Assembly: GCF_010470665.1 (NCBI RefSeq)
Contig: NZ_VOPZ01000004.1
Span: forward strand, 186,001-250,000
Direction: 5' to 3'
Length of the DNA: 64,000 nucleotides
DNA from: Desulfovibrio sp. JC022
GTDB lineage: Bacteria > Desulfobacterota > Desulfovibrionia > Desulfovibrionales > Desulfovibrionaceae
Positions 44,329 through 53,096 of the stretch are shown here, piece after piece (positions within the stretch are counted from its first letter, which is position 1; the number at the start of each line of letters is the position of its first letter). The notes below the pieces were generated by a model. The model was not told the origin of the DNA, ran no database searches, and saw nothing but the letters and a program-made list of their open reading frames with translations. Both the position numbers and the translations under genes were made by a program.

Positions 44329-47040
44329 TTAATGCGCCTGAGCCCAGTTGCGCCCTAAACCGAGATCTACTTTGAGCGGCACAGTTAAACTAGTTACGGT
44401 CTGCATATCATTTTGCAGGAGCTTACCTATTTCTTCGATATTCTCTTCCGGGCCTTCCACTAAAAGTTCATCATGAATTTGCAGGATCAACCTGCCGCCA
44501 AGATGTTTGATTTCTGCATTATCAGCTACTTTGATCATAGCCATTTTGATGATGTCGGCAGCACTGCCCTGAATTACAGTGTTGATAGCCTGCCTGCGGG
44601 CCTGTGAAAGTACCTGCTGACTGGTGGAATGCAACTCAGGCAAAAGACGTCTACGCCCGGAAAGGGTGGTGACATAACCTTTTTCGCGCCCCTGCTCCAC
44701 CACGGAATCATAAAAATCTTTGAGTACATCCAGCTTTTCAAAATATCTGGCAATAAATTCCTTGGCCTCGTTAATCTTAATGCCAAGTTCACGGGAAAGC
44801 TTCTGCGGTCCCATGCCGTAAATCAGACCGAAATTGATCGTCTTGGCATTACGCCTCTCATCAGAGGTCACATCCGCCGGGTCACGGTCAAAAAGCAGAG
44901 CAGCTGTGCGGGAGTGGATATCCTCGTCCTGCTCAAATGCAGAGACAAGGGCCGGGTCCCCGGAAAAATGAGCCAGCACACGCAGCTCTACCTGCGAGTA
45001 ATCCGCTGCCGCTAAGCGCAAGCCTTGCCCGGCAGTAAAACAGGCCCGCATGCGCTTGCCCTGATCGCCACGAATGGGGATGTTCTGCAAGTTGGGACCG
45101 GAACTGGAAAGACGCCCGGTTGCTGTTGCCAGCTGATTGAAATTTGTATGAATCCGCCCGTCGGAATTAACCAGCTTGGGCATAGGTTCAAGATAGGTGG
45201 AGCGCAGTTTCTCCATCTTCCGGTATTCAAGAATATCGGTGATGATTTCATGCTGCCCGGAAAGCTTTTCAAGCACAGAGTTGGCGGTTGAAAGCGCGCC
45301 CTTGGGAGTTTTGCCACCGGGTTTGAGACCGAGGGTATCGAAAAGCACTGTCGCCATCTGCTGACTGGAACGGATATTAAACGGCTCCCCGGCCCGATCA
45401 TGAATAGTCCGGGTAAGCTCGTTAATACGTTCGCTAACCTCAGTAAGAAAATCTGCAAATGCAGCAAGATCAATAGTGATCCCGGCCTTTTCCATCTCCG
45501 CAAGCACGGGGATCAACGGTATTTCAAGATTTGCGGTAAGTTCATCAAGCCCTGCGGATTTTACACGCGGCCCAAGCACATGCATGAGAGCCAGTGCAGC
45601 CAGCCCCTGTGCATCAGGATGGACTTCATCCACTGCGTCAGGCAGTTCGTCCCCGGCAAAAAGCATAGCCCGCATACGGTCCCAGCCGTAATTGCGTTCT
45701 TCAGGGTTAAGCAGATAGGCGGCAAGGCTTAAATCAAACCAGCGGGAAAGCTGAATTTCAGACCAGGCCTCGTCAGCACGCAGAAAGGATTTCACATCAG
45801 CAACAACAATAGTCTTTGCTGATTGCAGTCCACCGGCAAGCTCCTCAGCTGTGACCTTGCACATCCACTCCTGACCATCCAGACCGATAAAAAAGATATT
45901 GCCTTCGCGAACCAGACCGACTTCTTTATCGGTGAAATCAGGCAATTCAGCACCAGAAGTAACTTTCTGAAGTTCAATCCGATTCTCTGGAGCCGCCGGA
46001 GCCGGGGTATCTTCGCCGAACAGGGAAAACTGTCCGCCACCGGATGCTGATTTCTTGGACTTGGCAGCAGGAGCAGAAGCTTCCTCACCGAACAGGGAAG
46101 CCTGACCGGAAGCCCCTTTCTTAGAACTGCCAGCAGGAGCCGGAGCACCGGAAGCGTTAAACAAAGCCTTCACGTCACGCACCAGCGAACGAAATTCGTA
46201 GGTGGACATAAATTCTGCTGCACGATCCGCATCAACATCACGCAGTGTGCACTGGGCAATATCACAATTAGCACAGCTATCCAGACGCATGCGGGTCAGT
46301 TGGCGGTAAACAAAAATATTTTCCAGCTCATCCTTCATCTTCTTCTGAATGGCTGGCTTAAGCTTGTCATAATTATCGCGAATTTCTTCAAGAGTGGGAA
46401 ACTCAGCCATAATCTTAGTGGCGGTCACCTTACCAACGCCCGGAACACCGGGAATGTTATCCGCTGAGTCACCAACCAATGCCTGAAAATCAGCCCACTG
46501 TTCCGGCTCCATCTTGGTATCTTCACGAAAATCAGCAAGGGAAGTGATCTTTTCCTTCTTCCCGGCCGGATCCCACATGAAAACATTTTCATCAAGGCAC
46601 TGCTTAAGGTCCTTATCCGCACCGAGAATAACCACCGGACGTTCGGACTTGTAACGAGCAGCAAGGGAGGCAATGCAATCGTCAGCCTCTTCGCCTTCGG
46701 ATACGATAAGCGGCACACCAAGAACGTTAAGGGCTTCCTTGAGCGGCTCTATCTGGGAGCGTAGGTCATCCGGCATGGGCGGACGCTGGGCCTTGTACTG
46801 GTCATAAAGCTCATGGCGAAAGTTCTTGCCTTTTCCGTCGAGCATAAAAACCAGATATTTGGGTTTTTCCTCTTTTATAACCTTAAGTAAAGTACGCAAC
46901 ACAAAAAACAAAGCATTGGTAGGCACTCCGTCAGAACGCTTAAGGTCCGGGTAAGCATGAAAACCACGGTAGAAAAAGGCTGAACCGTCAATCAGGTACA
47001 GGGGATCGTCGTCAAAATTCAATTTATCTCTAAGTGCCAT
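44329..47040 (-). CDS. polA: DNA polymerase I, proofreading-deficient, with two clamp-type motifs
   Basis: 903 residues. The 5'-nuclease domain (about 1-295) has LIDGSAFFYRGFHAYP and GEEADDCIASLA. A low-complexity Ala/Gly/Ser/Pro/Lys linker (about 297-350) carries two copies of a clamp-binding-like pentapeptide, QASLF (313-317) and QFSLF (337-341). The 3'-5' exonuclease domain (about 352-530) is present in fold but lacks the metal-binding D-x-E and later Asp residues, as in Taq polymerase. The polymerase domain has motif A DYSQVELRVLAHFS, motif B RRNAKTINFGLIYGMG and motif C QIHDELLVEGP. It repairs DNA and processes Okazaki fragments. It lies downstream of the DHH phosphoesterase gene. Confidence 0.95.
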   Translation of the reverse strand: MALRDKLNFDDDPLYLIDGSAFFYRGFHAYPDLKRSDGVPTNALFFVLRTLLKVIKEEKPKYLVFMLDGKGKNFRHELYDQYKAQRPPMPDDLRSQIEPLKEALNVLGVPLIVSEGEEADDCIASLAARYKSERPVVILGADKDLKQCLDENVFMWDPAGKKEKITSLADFREDTKMEPEQWADFQALVGDSADNIPGVPGVGKVTATKIMAEFPTLEEIRDNYDKLKPAIQKKMKDELENIFVYRQLTRMRLDSCANCDIAQCTLRDVDADRAAEFMSTYEFRSLVRDVKALFNASGAPAPAGSSKKGASGQASLFGEEASAPAAKSKKSASGGGQFSLFGEDTPAPAAPENRIELQKVTSGAELPDFTDKEVGLVREGNIFFIGLDGQEWMCKVTAEELAGGLQSAKTIVVADVKSFLRADEAWSEIQLSRWFDLSLAAYLLNPEERNYGWDRMRAMLFAGDELPDAVDEVHPDAQGLAALALMHVLGPRVKSAGLDELTANLEIPLIPVLAEMEKAGITIDLAAFADFLTEVSERINELTRTIHDRAGEPFNIRSSQQMATVLFDTLGLKPGGKTPKGALSTANSVLEKLSGQHEIITDILEYRKMEKLRSTYLEPMPKLVNSDGRIHTNFNQLATATGRLSSSGPNLQNIPIRGDQGKRMRACFTAGQGLRLAAADYSQVELRVLAHFSGDPALVSAFEQDEDIHSRTAALLFDRDPADVTSDERRNAKTINFGLIYGMGPQKLSRELGIKINEAKEFIARYFEKLDVLKDFYDSVVEQGREKGYVTTLSGRRRLLPELHSTSQQVLSQARRQAINTVIQGSAADIIKMAMIKVADNAEIKHLGGRLILQIHDELLVEGPEENIEEIGKLLQNDMQTVTSLTVPLKVDLGLGRNWAQAH

Positions 47041-47089
47041 TATATGCCTTCGGGTTCAGACCCTGCGATTGTTTTGTATGAGAAAAAGA

Positions 47090-48082
47090 TCAGATGCGCT
47101 TTACGATTTTTTTGCCCTTGGTCAGTTTCTTAAGCACAAAGGATTCAGGATCGGCGTCTTCAAGGGCTTCCAGCTTGATCTCAGCCCGTGCAGCAGCTTT
47201 GTGCCCGCCTGCGGAACCGATCTCATTGAAAAGCTTGGCTGCCATCTTGCCCATATCCTTGCGCATGCCGTCACCACGGAAAATGACTACAAGAGTATCT
47301 TCATAGATACCGGAAACAACGTCCCATGAGACCCCGTGCACACGCATGAGGAAATCAGCGAGGATGACCAGTGTATCCGGATTCTCCACCTTACCGATAT
47401 GGGAAAAAAGACCGGGCCCGATGCGGCGCAGATTGTAGAAAGCGCGGGAAAAATAGCGCAGCCAGTCAGGATGTATTTCACTGCGGGTGATGCGCTTGAT
47501 GAGATCCATATCCGCATATTTAGTCAAGTATCTGAATGCCTTGACGTCATCGTCAATAAAGGGACGCTCAAAGCTCTGGGTATCGGTTTTGATACCGTAC
47601 AGAAGTGCGGTAGCCAGCAGTTTGGCCGGACGGATATTCAGGTTGTAAAGATATTCGGTCATCATGGTGCAGTTGGCAGCATATTTTGGACGGATGTCCA
47701 CATACTCCGCATGGGGGTATGGCTCCTCCGGCAGGGGATGATGATCGATAATCACGGAAAATTTCAATCCCTCAAAATCGGGATGATGATGCGGTTGGGA
47801 ATCCAGAATCGCGAACCTGTCATATTGAGCCACAAGGGTAGGAATCATCCTCTGGGCCGGAATACGCAGGTAATGCATCATGGCAAGGTTATCAAGACGC
47901 TTGACCTCGTTGATGTGGGCAATCCCCACCTCAGCGACCCTGCGTCCGATTATGCGTTTAAAGGCCATTGCCGAAGCAAGGGAATCCGGGTCGGCATTGA
48001 CCACCACAAGCCAGCGCTCTTCCTTATTACAAAGGGCGAGCAAATCCTGAAGCTGATCTTCAAGCTGTTTAAAATAAGCCAT
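47090..48082 (-). CDS. DHH/DHHA1 family phosphoesterase (NrnA-like)
   Basis: 330 residues. The DHH domain has NADPDSLAS (29-37, variant of the first metal motif), Asp94 (ILDSQP) and IIDHHP (Asp113-His-His). The C-terminal DHHA1 domain has GSAGGHKAAARAEI. Relatives are nanoRNases or pAp phosphatases (NrnA) and cyclic-dinucleotide phosphodiesterases. Its first motif differs from the usual HxxPDGDA, so the substrate is uncertain. It starts two bases after the cobU stop and is followed 49 bases later by polA. Confidence 0.85.
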   Translation of the reverse strand: MAYFKQLEDQLQDLLALCNKEERWLVVVNADPDSLASAMAFKRIIGRRVAEVGIAHINEVKRLDNLAMMHYLRIPAQRMIPTLVAQYDRFAILDSQPHHHPDFEGLKFSVIIDHHPLPEEPYPHAEYVDIRPKYAANCTMMTEYLYNLNIRPAKLLATALLYGIKTDTQSFERPFIDDDVKAFRYLTKYADMDLIKRITRSEIHPDWLRYFSRAFYNLRRIGPGLFSHIGKVENPDTLVILADFLMRVHGVSWDVVSGIYEDTLVVIFRGDGMRKDMGKMAAKLFNEIGSAGGHKAAARAEIKLEALEDADPESFVLKKLTKGKKIVKRI

Positions 48083-48084
48083 AG

Positions 48085-48591
48085 TTACTTCTTCAGGGTC
48101 AGGGGCAACCCTGCGGCCACAAGATAAACTTCATCTGCAATTGCGGCCATTGTACGGTTGAGTGATCCGAGCCTGCGAACAAAACTGCGGACTTCACGTG
48201 TCATTGCCACCGGGCCGAGCCCCACCTCACATGACACCAAAACAACATCCGGCCCTTTCCATTCAGATAAAAGCCGGACAACCTCCCCGATAGACTGCTC
48301 CCCGTCCGCAATTTCGGAACAGGAAAACAGCCAAAAATCCAAACTGTCCACCAGCAGGTGGTCGTATTCTTCTCTAGCCCTGTTAAGCACCTGACGCAAG
48401 TCCGCTCCGGCTTCAAGAACCGGAATGGACGGGTCACGCTCCAGCCGATGATCCATAATCTGCTGCCGAAAAGCCATGTCACGGGCTTTTCCGGTGGCTA
48501 TGAAACATTTACGGCCGGAATATTCTGCAAACAGGTCGAGGGCGTAGTCTGATTTTCCCGACTTATTGCCCCCCAGCACAAATGTAATCAA
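48085..48591 (-). CDS. cobU: Adenosylcobinamide kinase / guanylyltransferase
   Basis: Phosphorylates cobinamide and adds GMP in cobamide nucleotide-loop assembly. 168 residues with P-loop GGNKSGKS at 7-14, HRLERD (His region) and LLVDSLDFWLFS. The frame begins at an ATG (48609), but AAGGAG lies inside that stretch. The TTG at 48591 gives the typical N-terminus ITFVLGG, so TTG is preferred. It lies between the CbiR-like gene and the DHH gene on the same strand. Confidence 0.82.
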   Translation of the reverse strand: MITFVLGGNKSGKSDYALDLFAEYSGRKCFIATGKARDMAFRQQIMDHRLERDPSIPVLEAGADLRQVLNRAREEYDHLLVDSLDFWLFSCSEIADGEQSIGEVVRLLSEWKGPDVVLVSCEVGLGPVAMTREVRSFVRRLGSLNRTMAAIADEVYLVAAGLPLTLKK

Positions 48592-48691
48592 GCTTTCTCC
48601 TTGGTACATGAATACATAAGAACGGGAAAACTATCTTTACGTACTCTATTTCCAGCAAAGACTGCAACCACAAGAAAAATTTCACAAGGTT

Positions 48692-49453
48692 TTACTTTAT
48701 TTTTCTTGCAATACAATAATCACTCAATAATTGCAGTGAGTTAAAAAAGGATTTTTCCTCAAAGACCTCAACAGTCACAACACCGTCTTTTCCAAGCAAA
48801 TCAAGTAAAATACCTAAAGTTTCCAGTCCGTTGCTATCGAGATATTCAAGTCCTAAATGCTTTCCGCCTTTACCCGGCGCATTGAGATGCAACATGCCAA
48901 CATGCCCCTCAATACCGGACTCACGCAAAAGGTCGTCCTGTGCGTAAGCCAGTATGTGCCCTAGATCAAGGCATATTTTCATACCGCAATCGGCTATGAC
49001 CCCGGTCAGACCGATCAATGAATTTTCCTTGATATTCTCAAAAAGAACCGTTCCAGGCTTTATCGAACTTCGGGAAATAACGGCTGCAAAATCGCGGATC
49101 TGCCCTGCGGCTTCAAGTCCGGCAGCAGGGGGATGAATAACATGGGCAACAGGTTTAAGATGTGCAGCTTTGGAGTTTAAGGCCAATACGATCTCAGCCA
49201 CCCGCTCCCCGCCTTCGTCCCAAGGCAGATCCAGCGGATGGTGAATATGAAAGGACAGCCCGCAATCCGCCAGATCAAGCGGCAGGTCAGCCTCAGTGTA
49301 GTCAAGGCAGGATTTTGTTTCAAAAAACAGCAAAGCGACTTCATCTACCTTGCCTGCCAGAAAACGGCAGTTCTCAGCAACAGTGCCGGGAATAACCCAT
49401 GAAGGTGCTGCCAATTGAAAAACAAAATCAAAATTATTCAAAAATCTGGACAT
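48692..49453 (-). CDS. cbiR: Sugar-isomerase/AP-endonuclease-2 fold protein, probably CbiR cobamide-remodelling enzyme
   Basis: 253 residues with a TIM-barrel of the xylose-isomerase-like group. Near the start are FQLAAPSWVIPGTVAENC and VDEVALLFFET; then come FHIHHPLDLPW, HVIHPPAAG, LFENIKEN, ICLDLGHILAY and VTVEVFEE, with His, Asp and Glu residues spaced as metal ligands of this fold. CbiR proteins hydrolyse cobamides so that the lower ligand can be replaced. The call rests on these blocks and on the cobU gene directly downstream. It could instead be an unrelated sugar-phosphate isomerase-like enzyme. Confidence 0.68.
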   Translation of the reverse strand: MSRFLNNFDFVFQLAAPSWVIPGTVAENCRFLAGKVDEVALLFFETKSCLDYTEADLPLDLADCGLSFHIHHPLDLPWDEGGERVAEIVLALNSKAAHLKPVAHVIHPPAAGLEAAGQIRDFAAVISRSSIKPGTVLFENIKENSLIGLTGVIADCGMKICLDLGHILAYAQDDLLRESGIEGHVGMLHLNAPGKGGKHLGLEYLDSNGLETLGILLDLLGKDGVVTVEVFEEKSFFNSLQLLSDYCIARKIK

Positions 49454-49536
49454 TTTTGCCGCCCTGCATCTATTAAATCTATAATCTGTAACCCGCTCAC
49501 TGAGTCAACACACTGGAGCGCAAGTCCTTTTTATAC

Positions 49537-49554
49537 ACGGCATAAGTATTGCTT
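49537..49554 (+). promoter_or_regulatory. Sigma-54 promoter upstream of a small gene
   Basis: CGGCATAAGTATTGCTT matches the sigma-54 pattern: GG at 49539-49540, TTGC ending at 49552, exactly ten bases between GG and GC. The predicted start is near 49564, about 29 bases before the ATG at 49593. Confidence 0.7.
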
Positions 49555-49592
49555 AAATTAAAGCATATTCAATTATGTCGGGAGAAAGAAAA

Positions 49593-49739
49593 ATGAAACG
49601 GGTCAGGAATTTTTTCCAACACCACTTCAACCCGTTGCACATCTTCTGTAGACTCAGAGGCGCAGGTTTAAGCGCGTTGGCTGCACGAAGAATGTCAATG
49701 GTTTATGAGAAGGTAGTATACAAGGTTTTTCTGCTGTAA
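49593..49739 (+). CDS. 48-residue basic protein behind a sigma-54 promoter
   Basis: Too short for usual gene calls. ATG at 49593 has GGGAG eight bases upstream. The product is very basic, with Arg-rich clusters (KRVRN, LRGAGLSALAARR), aromatic residues, an NPLHIFCRLR segment and a hydrophobic C-terminus (VYKVFLL). No signal peptide is seen. The sigma-54 promoter, leader, ribosome-binding site and frame line up in order, which random sequence rarely provides. I suspect similar short proteins exist in related genomes but cannot prove it. The role is unknown. Confidence 0.65.
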   Translation: MKRVRNFFQHHFNPLHIFCRLRGAGLSALAARRMSMVYEKVVYKVFLL

Positions 49740-49792
49740 TTATAAAAACCTTCATCCATCCTTGTTCATATGCACGAAGCGAAAAGCAAAGC

Positions 49793-52700
49793 CTACATAT
49801 CAAGCAGGCTGATTTTCTTTTCCTTCTGAACCTTGCGTGCAACCATCGCTGACTTCTTCACCCCTTCCGGAAGATTCTTCAAAAAACGAGAAACAGGCAA
49901 CATCAGGGTCCGCCCATATAAAGGCCTTTTGGCCGCATGGGACATGTAAAGATTTTTCTTGGCCCGAGTCATACCCACATAAAGCAACCTGCGTTCTTCT
50001 TCGGTATCCTCCGGCACCAGCGGACCGTCACCGGAAATCTTCCCGGTCAGGATATCCGGTCCGGCAAAGGGCACAATTCCATCATCAAGCCCGGCCAGAA
50101 AGACAGCCTCGAACTCAAGTCCTTTTGCGGCATGCATGGACATAATACGCACCTTCTCAGCTTTATTACGTACCTGATCAAGATCATTCTGCATATGAAT
50201 CCAGTTGAGCAGACCGGACCAGCCGCCATGTTCCTTGTATCCCTTGACCATATCCCGGAAAGGTTTGCTCTCCCAGAAAAGCTGGTCAAAAGGCGGCATG
50301 TCGGTCAGGTAAGCGGAAAGGCCCAGCGGCCCACGGGCAATAACCTTCTCAGGAACCTCCGGCACTTCATCATCTGCATCCTCAGCAAATCCGAGCATTC
50401 TGCGTGCAGCAGCCAAAAGTATTTCCACCCGCGAATCGTGCCAGAAACTCTCTGTTTCAGGTACGCTGCAAGGGATGCCCTGCCGCTTGAGCATAGCCTC
50501 GATGGGGCCGATCAATGCCTTAAAACGAACCAGTACCGCAATATCACCGGGACTTAAGGTGCCGACTTCTCCGGCATCCACCAGACTGTGACTGGTGGCA
50601 CCGATAAGCTGTTTAACACGTTCTCCGATCCAAGAAGCCTCGCGATTGCTGTCCGGGGCCGAAAAAAGTTGAATCTCTGCTTCATAATTCCTATGAGCCT
50701 TAAGCTGAGGCGGGTTCTCCAGCACCGAGGCGGAAGCTTCCAGCACGCCCTGCGCCGAACGATAATTATCCTCAAGGTTTATCTGGATCAAATTTTCCCA
50801 GAACGCACGGAATCTATTGGCAACATTCCCGGCGGCACCGCGAAATCCGTAAATGGACTGGTCCGGGTCGCCGATGGCAAACAGCCCTTCCCCGTCATCT
50901 CCCACAAGTCGCTGAACTATTGCCAGCTGCAAAGGAGAAAGGTCCTGCACCTCATCCACCAGCACATGGGTGAATGTGCGCACATATTTATCGGATTTAA
51001 GTTCCGAGTGCCAAAATTCCAGCAAATCAGTGTAATCCACCAGATTGTACTGGTCTTTCTGGCGGGTATAATTGGTTAAAATTTCAGCCGGCCCTTCGCT
51101 CAAGGATGCCATGGTTTCGCGGGCAAGGCTGATGGATTCCCATGCCGCCTTAAGTTTAGCCCCGCTAAGTTCAGGATTGGCCCGTCCAAAAACCCGGCGG
51201 GCGGTTTCTTCATTAAGAATGATCGGATCATGATCAAAAGCATTGGCCCAGTATTCAAGGGCAAGGGCATGCAGCGTATCCGCACGGGGCAGGACTTCAT
51301 CTTCACCGAGCATATTGCGCATACGCTCATTCATTTCCTCGGCGGCCTTGCGGGTAAACGTCAACGAAAGGATACGCCGCGCACGGGTTCCCCGCTCCAG
51401 CAGGTGCTTGATGCGGCCCATGAGGGTCTGGGTCTTACCGGTTCCCGGTCCGGCAATGACCAGTACCGGTTCCGGCCCGGCTTCCACTGCTTTCTTCTGA
51501 GCCTCGTTGAACTTCACAATCCCGGAATCCTCTTCCGGTTCGGAAGTTTTGCGGACTTCAGCTTCGGGCTTGGCATCGTCAAGATCACCCTTGGGTTTGC
51601 GGACTACAACCAGCTTCACGCCGTTGACAATCTCATCACGTTCCTGAGCGGAAAAGACGGAAATGGTTCCATACTGCCCGTCAAAACCGGGATTACGGAT
51701 GACCTGCCCTTCGCGCATACGACGGATGCCCTCGGCAAGATGTACATTGTGCCGCTTGAGGTCCTCGACCGGGACCTGCTGCAAGATGGAAAATTCAGAA
51801 CCGAACTCTTTAATCAGCGGAGCATAAACGCCGAGCACTTTCTTTGTCTTGGGTCCGGTACCCACAACCTCGGAAATAATTTCCTTGAGCGGCACCAGCG
51901 AATCAAACCCCGGCTGTCCTTTGGGTTGCTGCGCTTCTTCACGGTCGGCAAGCTCCATAACCCTTGAATAAACGCCCATGGTCAAAGGTTTACCGCAGAC
52001 CGGACAGACCCCGCCGCGTATCTTAGATTCATGGGGATCAAGCATAATTCCGCACTTACGGTGCCCGTCCATGTAGTATTTGCCCTCTTCCGGAAAAAAT
52101 TCAATGGTGCCCATAAATTTATGGCCCAGTCCTTCGCCGCGCAAAGCTCGGTAAATGCCCTCATAGGACATATCGCCACTGAAAATATTTGCTTCGCGGC
52201 CCAGATTTTCACCGGAATGGGCATCAGAATTGGAAACCATGCGGTACTTATCCAGCGCGGAAATAAACCAGTTCATTTCCGGGTCTGAAGAAAGTCCGGT
52301 TTCCATGGCGAATATTTCTGAAGCCAGATCGCCATAGCATTCTTCCACCGTATCGAAGCCGGACTTAGCACCGAAAAGTGAGAACCACGGGGTCCAGATA
52401 TGGGCGGGGATGAGAAAAGCTTTGTCGTGGGTTTCAAGGACAATTTCAAGAAGGTCTTTGCTGTCCAGACCGAGGATGGGGCGGCCGTCTGAATTGAGGT
52501 TGCCGATGGTGTCCAGCTTGGCGTTAAATTTCTTCACCGACTCAAGGTCGGGCATATAGACCAGATTATGAACTTTGCGGGTTTTGCCGTATTTTTTGTA
52601 GATGGAGCTGATTTCGGTCTGGAGCATGAATCGGGTCTGCCCGGCAAATGGCCCTTCCACCCAGTCGATGGATTCTTCCAGCCCTTTAGGGTCTCGCAGA

Positions 52701-52897
52701 GAAAGAAGCCCGGAGCCGTCCTCCACCAATTGCTCTTCGATCTCGGCCACCCATTCGGGATGGGTAAAGTCCCCGGTGCCGATGACATCTATGCCCTTAA
52801 CCCTTGCCCACGCAGCCAGAAGGCGCGGGTTCAATGCTTTGCTGGTGGCACGTGAAAATCTGGAATGGATATGCAGGTCGGCTATAAATCTTTCCAT
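49793..52897 (-). CDS. Fusion of EndoQ-like PHP nuclease and UvrD-type DNA helicase
   Basis: 1034 residues. Part 1 (about 1-430) is a PHP phosphoesterase very like endonuclease Q: DLHIHSRFSRATSKA (metal His/Asp residues), GTGDFTHPEW, IPAHIWTPWFSLFG and SNSDAHSG. It includes a zinc-binding region with C282, C298 and C301 (VCPVCGKPL). Part 2 (about 460-1034) is an SF1 helicase: FNEAQKKAV, Walker A AGPGTGKT at 482-489, LTFTRKAAEEMNER, VDEVQDLSPLQ, GDPDQSIYGFRGA, SMHAAKGLEFEAVF and YVGMTRAKKNLYM. EndoQ cuts DNA at deaminated bases, so the fusion suggests coupled incision and unwinding in repair. A charged linker lies at 440-460. It is the only gene of its unit. Confidence 0.88.
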   Translation of the reverse strand: MERFIADLHIHSRFSRATSKALNPRLLAAWARVKGIDVIGTGDFTHPEWVAEIEEQLVEDGSGLLSLRDPKGLEESIDWVEGPFAGQTRFMLQTEISSIYKKYGKTRKVHNLVYMPDLESVKKFNAKLDTIGNLNSDGRPILGLDSKDLLEIVLETHDKAFLIPAHIWTPWFSLFGAKSGFDTVEECYGDLASEIFAMETGLSSDPEMNWFISALDKYRMVSNSDAHSGENLGREANIFSGDMSYEGIYRALRGEGLGHKFMGTIEFFPEEGKYYMDGHRKCGIMLDPHESKIRGGVCPVCGKPLTMGVYSRVMELADREEAQQPKGQPGFDSLVPLKEIISEVVGTGPKTKKVLGVYAPLIKEFGSEFSILQQVPVEDLKRHNVHLAEGIRRMREGQVIRNPGFDGQYGTISVFSAQERDEIVNGVKLVVVRKPKGDLDDAKPEAEVRKTSEPEEDSGIVKFNEAQKKAVEAGPEPVLVIAGPGTGKTQTLMGRIKHLLERGTRARRILSLTFTRKAAEEMNERMRNMLGEDEVLPRADTLHALALEYWANAFDHDPIILNEETARRVFGRANPELSGAKLKAAWESISLARETMASLSEGPAEILTNYTRQKDQYNLVDYTDLLEFWHSELKSDKYVRTFTHVLVDEVQDLSPLQLAIVQRLVGDDGEGLFAIGDPDQSIYGFRGAAGNVANRFRAFWENLIQINLEDNYRSAQGVLEASASVLENPPQLKAHRNYEAEIQLFSAPDSNREASWIGERVKQLIGATSHSLVDAGEVGTLSPGDIAVLVRFKALIGPIEAMLKRQGIPCSVPETESFWHDSRVEILLAAARRMLGFAEDADDEVPEVPEKVIARGPLGLSAYLTDMPPFDQLFWESKPFRDMVKGYKEHGGWSGLLNWIHMQNDLDQVRNKAEKVRIMSMHAAKGLEFEAVFLAGLDDGIVPFAGPDILTGKISGDGPLVPEDTEEERRLLYVGMTRAKKNLYMSHAAKRPLYGRTLMLPVSRFLKNLPEGVKKSAMVARKVQKEKKISLLDM

Positions 52898-53096
52898 GGT
52901 CTACCGTTCTTCCCCGTCGTGATCACTTATTGATCAACTTATCTTTTTAAACAGCATAACCAACTGTAAAAGCTGGATGTTATCATATCATCATCGAATC
53001 ATCACAACCCTTTTAAGGCTTACGAAGGACACTACATGCAGCCTCAATATATTGCAAGGCGGTCCCCACTTTGATAGGGAATTTTAACTTGAATTT

